A DNA stretch of 64,000 bases. Source: Pomphorhynchus laevis. Taxonomy: Eukaryota; Acanthocephala; Palaeacanthocephala; Echinorhynchida; Pomphorhynchidae. This document shows positions 57,801 to 64,000 of the stretch, piece after piece. The notes under the pieces are model-generated. The model was not told the origin of the DNA. It saw nothing but the letters and a program-made list of their open reading frames with translations, and searched no databases. Where the stretch lies: positions 124,001-188,000 of the forward strand of contig WNNJ02003401.1 of NCBI GenBank assembly GCA_012934845.2. Direction: 5' to 3'. The position numbers were made by a program, and so were the translations under genes. Positions within the stretch are counted from its first letter, which is position 1, and each line of letters begins with the position of its first letter.

Positions 57801-60800
57801 GTTGTTAGATGAAAGAATCTAAAAGCCTATATTTTCCTTATTTGCTATTATAATTTGCTATTATTAAGGTCAAACAATTTTCTTTTCATGATCTTTTGAT
57901 ATATGTGCCAGTATACGAGTAACTTTACATTCTCAAATTAATTAATGGTGAATAAAACGCCGTTATAGTCGATAGCTTTGTCGTTATCCAGAAAAGAAGA
58001 ATCATGATATTTACTAAATTGGTCTTTAGTAATTTGTTTTAGTGACGATTAACTTGTCAACTGAAAAAATTATTTCTTATTTTAGATTTAGTATATCACT
58101 GAAATTAATTCACCCCGTTGAATTACTTATTATAATAATTAAATGTTAACTCCATATAAAGGATCAGTCATATTGGCATAATAGTCAATCATATTAATTA
58201 TCCATATTCATTGCTTACACGAGTTGTATTCTTTCACTGGTCGGTTTGATATTATCCTCGTGTGGTTGTTTAAATCCTATCAGCATCACTTTACACTACA
58301 ACCAGCGTGGGATCACTGCTGATGAGGTCCACTCACGCTAATTGGAACGTACAGTGATGCTTATAGGATTCAAACAACTCATATTTATATTCTACTTTGC
58401 AATATACGTATTAATTGGTATATTTTACTAAAATTAAAAGTTATGTCAGCTTCATTATAAAAACATATATATACGACAAAACTAAAGTTTTGTCGTATCG
58501 CATAATATATTTTTATTAATATATACATCTTTTATTTGTAAATTCAAGATTAATTTATGAATTTATTAATTTTAATTCATCTACAACTGCTAGGAACAAA
58601 ACCCAAATAATTTAGGCGGTTAAATCACTAATTTGATTTAGTATTAGTTGGATTTGAGGAAATTAATTAAATTATTACTTTTTAAGCTAAAACTATCATT
58701 TTGTTCTTTTGACTTTTCAAAATTGCTTTATTTATAACCATTGATGTATGAATTTTTTAAAATATTCAATAACATATTAATTTACATATTCGTGATCCAT
58801 ATTAATGATTAATTTAATTGTAATTAATAATATTTTAATTATAGCTGCTGCGATATCCATAATAATTTACTTTATTAGTCGTATAATATTTCCAGATTGA
58901 CTTTATTTATCCGTAATTTGAACTTGCTGTCTTCGCACATGATATGAAATGAAATATTTCGTATTTATATATTTCGTAGCCAGAAGTTATTAATGCTGCA
59001 ATCAATATCAGAAAGATATTACGAAAATTTAACAACACAAATCTGTATAATTCTGTCAAATCGATTCTATCAGATCGTTACTTAATATTGTTCATTTTTC
59101 ATACTCCAGAGACCTTTTTAATTTTACATGTTAGACAACTTTTGTGCAATTACGCATAATTTATAATTCCAACTTATAATACCATTTCAAAGTTATACTA
59201 TAAAATTAGTATTAGATTTCATTTATTTTAAATTTATTTACTAATTTCGAAATTTTAGATGTTTCCGTCGATTGGCGTGTCAATTATGTTTTTATAATTG
59301 AGTTCGTTTGCTGACAAACTTTTCGATTTTTATCTAATAATCTATTTAACTTTCTCATTATAAGATTCTTCCAAACAATACATGGGAAAACAAAAGAAAC
59401 AAAAGAGTACTTTGTAAAAATTTTTGCTTGATGTTTTGAACTTATTTTTATTTTTACAGATGGTAGCTATAATAGATACCTAACTGACAATGACTGCAGC
59501 AAGACTGATCGAAGTAAGTCTGACAGTTGTCTGGATGACTTTGAAGATGAGTATAATCAAGACGGACATAATTGCACGATTCAATGCGACGTAGAACAGG
59601 CTTTCAATAATCTTTCAATGCACAGTCTAGATAATGATTCAAATTCCGATCAGCTCATAGTCGATGGAATTGATATCGCTCTCGATAAGATTACTGATAA
59701 GCGGTAAATCGTTCAAAGAGATGGGTTTAAGTTTCATCTTCTATTACTAGCGTCTTTTGGGATTTTTTTTTAATTTTTATTAAATGTGAATTTAAAAAAA
59801 AACTTTACATTTAAAAGTTAACAAACACACAAATATTCCAGCTTATTCCTTCTAATTACTTACACATACAATTGACTTATTGCAATTTAATTGGTTTTAA
59901 TTATTTAGATAATTAATTATAATTTAATTATTTTGTAATTTAAATATTCGGATATAATTGACTTTAAACTTTTAATTCGAATATATTTTTTATATTTATT
60001 GAACTAATAATATGTCAAGTTATTTAGAAAATTTTTACATATCGTATGTGAACTCTTAAGATATTGCCCTTAATTCTTTAGCATATCGTATGTATGCTTT
60101 TAATATATCGTCTGTAAGCTTTCGGCAGTTAATTTCTAAAATGTAATATCTGCCTTCTAAAGTAAAGGCATAATATATGCATTTTTTGTTTTGTTCTGTA
60201 CATTTAAGCCAATAATTGCAAAATTAGCTGCTTTAATCGAACATAATTTGATAAATGCATAATTTGATTGCATTTAATTACAAAAACGAGTAGTTTGCAT
60301 TCGTATTTCTTAATTGAGCTGCGAAAATAAACAAGGTCACATGCTTTCTAATTATGAATTAAACCATAATTTAATCAAGTTTGTTATGATTATAAATGCG
60401 TTAAAAACTCGTTTATCACATTCTTATAGTGAACATATTTTTAGTTCAAATATCAAAACCCAAGGGATTCAGCAGATTGCAGTTATTTTATTAGATCTAT
60501 GTGGACGTGAACGTACAATTGCAAATAGAGCAGAAACTATCTTCGATGTTCTCTGTGGAATATTCAAACGTGGTAGTAATACTCAAAATAAAATATTGGC
60601 TTGTCAGTCTCTATCCGCTTTCGCGGCTTTTCTCGCAAACAGCGAATTGCTCGATCATGAATCCGTATTTGAACAATTATGTTCCAATTTATTGTATTCT
60701 GTTAGTAACGCTGACGAAAATGAAAGTTTACGCATGGCATACATTAGCTTACTATGTGCTTACCAATTACTCGGAATCGCTAATGAATGTCCTTTCCGTA

Positions 60801-63800
60801 AAAGAGAGTTAATTTTATCGCTTGAAAATATATTTCTGGAATGTAGACTCGGTGGGTCTGCTGAGAATCTACAAGAACAGGCAATATCATGTTGGTGCAC
60901 ATTAATACCTTATTCTCTTAAAGACGATCATCGTTTCACAGTTGCTTCTATAGAAAGGTATTTTCTATTTGCATTTGATGGCTTGAAGTTTTAAATATTT
61001 AACTTAAAGTTTTAAATATTTTATTTTAATGAATTCAATTTTGATTTTTATTGTTGATTAGAGCAATTTTTGAAATAAATACAAACAGCTTATCGCGTTC
61101 GATATTAAGTTCCTTGAGCACATAATTGGGTAACTTTTAAATAAAAAGCTATTAAAATATTAAAATAGAATTTTTGTACAGCAAACATTTTTATGCAATC
61201 ATTTGTGCAATATTCATTTTATAAATCAATATGTGTTAATATACTAGTATATCTAATAAAAATTATACCTAATAAATAATTATTAAAAAATTATTTAATA
61301 TTATTTAATTATTAATTAATTATTTTAATAATTAATTAATAATTAATATTATTTATAATTAAATTATTATTAATAATTAAATTATTTTATTAATAAAAAA
61401 TTATTAATTTTTTATTAATAAAAAATTATGTAGAAAAAATTAAAAAATTAAAAATTAAAAAAAATTAAAAAATTATTATTAAAGATTTTTCACTGATAAA
61501 AATGCATTAATAATTAATTTAAACAATTTATATTTTTTTTTAACATGACGATAATGTATAATTAAACAATAACAATTTAAATAATTCATACATAATTCTC
61601 GGGTTTCTCTTCGTCATCTTTCTCGGTTTGTTCATCCACGTTCATCTTGTCTTCCTCCTTCTTCTAGGCTTCATCGGGCTCAGCCTCGTTATCAGACATA
61701 TGCCTTTCGCACTTCTTCTACATGACCAACATAATAGGATACTGGATAGACTAGGAGTGCTTATTCACAATGTCCTTGAAGGTACTCCTCCAACTGATCC
61801 TCCATTAGTCGGAGTGTTATCTTTGCCCCGCCGCCCAGGCGTTCACCCGTAGTGTCATGGCGCACTGTGAAGTTTCTGCCCGCACTCGACTCCCATATGT
61901 ACTGCTCGTCGTTATTATGCTTGGACACGACAGTGACCTTGTCAGAGATCAAATATGCCGAGTTGAAGCATACTCTAAACTGCCCAATCATGATAATGTC
62001 GGCTCCGCTCTGTAGGGCCTCTATAATGGTCCGCGTCCCACTGCTGGCAATCGTACCCAAATTGTTCACCATGTCGCTCTTCGTAATGCCAACGCCGGTG
62101 TCCATGATGCTGCTTGTTTCCCTTTATATTGAGATCATTTATATTTTTAATTAATTCACAGGAATGAAATAAGTGAGTGAAAATGTTTATAAAAGATCAC
62201 AATATTTCGATAATTCTTGCTGTCATCTTAGGAAATTGTAAAGTTTTTAAAAGAATTTTTTTTTAATTTTCTGAGATAGCAGATTTTTTCGAAGCATTTT
62301 TGGAATTTAACTTTTTCACTTTCTTCGTTTCTGTAAATTAGTACAAATTTAAGGTAGAAATGAATATTTTTAATTTTAATATTGTCAATGCTATACTACA
62401 CAAGGTGAATACATCCATAATCTTAGCGACTTGTCTAATCAATTGAATGGTATAACAGTAGTTGTTTAAATTTTGTTTTGGATTTGATTTTGACTGTTAA
62501 ATAAATTAAAAGAATAAAATATGATATCATTATATTAAAAAATTAGGTATTTGCTAGTAAAGCTAGGTATTTCTAGTTATTTTCTAAGTGTTACATTTAG
62601 GTACATCAGTAAAGCTAATAGTCTTCTACAATGTTCTTGTAATGGCATTAAATTTGCAGCTGGTCAAGGACTGGCTCTTGTTGCTGAATTAACCAGAGAA
62701 GATAGCAAAATTGTAGGTTCAGAGAATGTATTATTCGCAATTGTCTGATTTTTATTAAGAATTTTGTTGTTTCTAATGAACTTATCGATGCTGTCAGCAA
62801 TTTGGTTGCTGAATGCGGAAAATCTCAACATAAAAAAGATCTACTACTTCAACGTGTACATTTTCGCAATATTGAAAAGTCCTTAAAGGTACCTTAATTA
62901 GATTTGAAATTAATTTTTATAATTAATTTTTACGATTTAAAAATTAATAGATTTATCGTTTTAGAATATATCGCATTAAAACATCAATTATCTTATTAAT
63001 TAACTAAATCAACAAACTAGAAACTATTCATTTAAACTCGAACCTATTCTCCAACTATCAACAGAATAAAGGCGACTTTGTTCAAATTAGTTTCCCCAAT
63101 ATTTCGGTGTCGCACAGACTCACCGATTTATCAACGATTACCTTTTTTAAAAACACTTTAAAGATATGACATTTGATATAAGTAATAAAATTATTATTTC
63201 GTTATTTGATTTTTACTTTGAAATAGGATTGACAAATTATATTTATTATCTATATATTTCACTCGCTCCTACTAGCAAAAGCAAAATTCATATTTTTACA
63301 TTTTAGAACATGTAAAAATATATTTAAATATATTTTTTATCATAAGTTTATAAATTGTTTTATCAAATATTTAATTTTTTTATCAGCCTGTGATGCTATC
63401 AGAAGCTAGCCAATATAATTCTTTAAAATTAAAAAATATTTATATAAATTTACATTTTAAATTTATATTTATTATTAAAATCTATATAAATAATACAAAT
63501 ATTATTTATGTTTATATTAATTAACTTGCATATTATCAGCATAATACAATATCTTATATTATTAATATAAAATAATAATTAGCATTTGGCTACATAAAAT
63601 AACATGATTTATGTATGTTAAATCTTTATCTATATTCTGTTTCTATTCAGCAAAGGTGCTACAATGATGAGATCATTCAAGTAAACAAAAGCAAGCTAAT
63701 TATAAATTCATGGAAATTACGGTATTGCTATGATTTCCTAAATAAAATTCTTTCCAATTCATTTTACAAGCATTTACAGGTAATCTTTATAGCTCTATAG

Positions 63801-63911
63801 CTCTTATTTTATTACTTTTTATTGAAGAATAATGCTGCGGTACGACAACTTCTGAATTTCGACGGGTGTTCTGTACATGATATGAACTCAATTCCTAACT
63901 GCCAATACTGG
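54843..63911 (+). CDS. IFRD1: IFRD1/IFRD2 (TIS7/PC4) homologue, 7 exons seen
   Basis: IFRD proteins are armadillo-type alpha-solenoid transcriptional co-regulators; IFRD2 also binds idle ribosomes. Exons: 54843-54891, 59460-59703, 60319-60957, 62601-62712, 62760-62888, 63651-63779, 63828-63911. All phases agree, giving 462 codons to the last visible edge. Matches to human IFRD1, recalled by eye: RGYSDGS ~ [20 protein letters not shown] ~ [29 protein letters not shown] ~ [37 protein letters not shown] ~ [37 protein letters not shown] ~ CWVKKHTYDTFKEVLGSG. The last exon ends at a donor TGG|gtaaac, or the reading frame runs on to the window edge; the stop is not seen. The first exon starts [16 protein letters not shown], which is oddly hydrophobic for a nuclear/cytosolic protein. 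The true start may be upstream, with the exon beginning after a TTTAG at 54863. Confidence 0.85.
55320..57430 (-). mobile_element. possible fossil element bracketed by family D repeats
   Basis: Direct repeats of about 250-280 bp at 55320-55600 and 57160-57430 (phrases TATTTTAAACTA.GTTACT-like, TAATAATATACT, TAGATAATCAAATTTCATAA, CATAGCAG) flank about 1.55 kb. The interior has short open stretches (55804-55992, 56669-56869) that I do not recognise; the antisense frame at 56593-56799 is a shadow. The layout resembles an old LTR element with a reduced interior. The repeats belong to family D. It lies in the first IFRD intron. It is broken and old. Confidence 0.35.
57430..59450. other. IFRD first intron, mostly empty
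   Basis: AT-rich intron sequence with no gene; the only structured element is the hairpin at 58264-58380. Confidence 0.5.
58264..58380 (+). repeat. nested hairpin element with CTGATGAG loop
   Basis: Outer arms GTTTAAATCCTATCAGCATC and GATGCTTATAGGATTCAAAC (about 24 bp, few mismatches). Inside is a second stem, AGCGTG/CACGCT, with CTGCTGATGAGGTCCA in the loop. The inner part resembles the F2 hairpin. The whole could be a tiny foldback element in the first IFRD intron. Confidence 0.5.
61590..62140 (-). pseudogene. HSP90: HSP90 retrocopy fragment, antisense in IFRD intron
   Basis: Minus strand. From 62128 down it reads [77 protein letters not shown] and [20 protein letters not shown], the ATP-binding domain of cytosolic HSP90. 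A stop then interrupts it. After a frame change it reads [11 protein letters not shown], a TAG, then [20 protein letters not shown], the charged linker. Key residues are altered: the ATP-lid GQFGVGFYSAY has become [11 protein letters not shown]. There are no introns, and the start and C-terminal two thirds are missing. It is a dead processed copy inside the 1.6-kb IFRD intron 60958-62600. Its GC content exceeds that of the host surroundings. Confidence 0.92.
62185..62335. repeat. degraded inverted PLE-arm pair
   Basis: GATCACAATATTTCGATAAT and CTTGCTGTCATCTTAGG on the left, and TTTTCTGAGATAGCAGATTT and TTCGAAGCATTTTTGG on the right, echo the CTGANGA ... GAAA pattern of the PLE terminal repeats in both orientations. 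It is heavily diverged. It lies next to the HSP90 fragment in the same IFRD intron. Confidence 0.35.
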
Positions 63912-64000
63912 GTAAACTTATTTTCGACTTTCAATTTATTACTATTAACGCTTTTTACCATAATGTTGATAACCATATTGCATCATATTGCTGTTAGGAT

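Noticed and set aside
61628-62154. Two plus-strand open frames of 74 and 100 codons
   Set aside because: They are antisense shadows of the minus-strand HSP90 fragment.

Overview
This is nuclear DNA from an invertebrate animal. The window is very AT-rich, by eye about three quarters A+T. It holds three ordinary metazoan housekeeping genes, all split by spliceosomal GT-AG introns, in a sea of transposable-element debris. Introns fall into two classes: many of only about 26-58 nt, and others of several kb filled with repeats. I cannot name the species. Tiny introns beside long repeat-filled ones, Penelope-like elements and CR1/L2-type LINEs would suit a flatworm-like or other small-bodied invertebrate, but this is inference.

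Host genes. (1) A plus-strand gene at 4010-25491 can be read as 19 exons with matching splice phases. Its product aligns by eye with FANCI of the Fanconi anaemia DNA-repair complex. (2) A complete minus-strand gene at 38850-25533 has 9 exons and encodes a 425-residue clathrin adaptor AP-1 mu subunit. (3) A plus-strand gene at 54843-63911, running off the right edge, encodes an IFRD1/IFRD2 (TIS7/PC4) homologue. FANCI and AP-1 mu converge, with only 41 bp between their stop codons. A decayed HSP90 copy lies antisense in an IFRD intron.

Mobile DNA, left to right. There is a Tc1/mariner element with about 60-bp terminal inverted repeats (648-1960). Penelope-like remains lie at 16.1-17.3 kb and 20.8-22.6 kb. 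A fossil Ty3/gypsy element lies at 39.6-42.2 kb. A CR1-like LINE (45.1-48.2 kb, minus) stands back to back with an L2-like LINE (48.7-51.8 kb, plus). Older LINE tails occur at 8.5, 29.4, 43.9 and 48.3 kb. A GC-richer reverse-transcriptase-element tail lies at 32.8-33.5 kb. Several short dispersed repeats fill the rest.

Most interesting signal. Three unrelated repeat families carry hammerhead-ribozyme-like cores (CTGANGA ... GAAA). One is a 304-bp tandem unit with an exact core and a perfect stem II. One is a 395-bp tandem unit with a tRNA-like promoter region and a covarying hairpin/pseudoknot. One is the inverted terminal repeat of the Penelope-like element. Tandem units bearing such cores are the hallmark of retrozymes (small non-autonomous circular-RNA retroelements). 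Separately, three copies of the L2-like LINE end in a hairpin whose two arms change together, as expected for an RNA structure recognised by the element's own reverse transcriptase.
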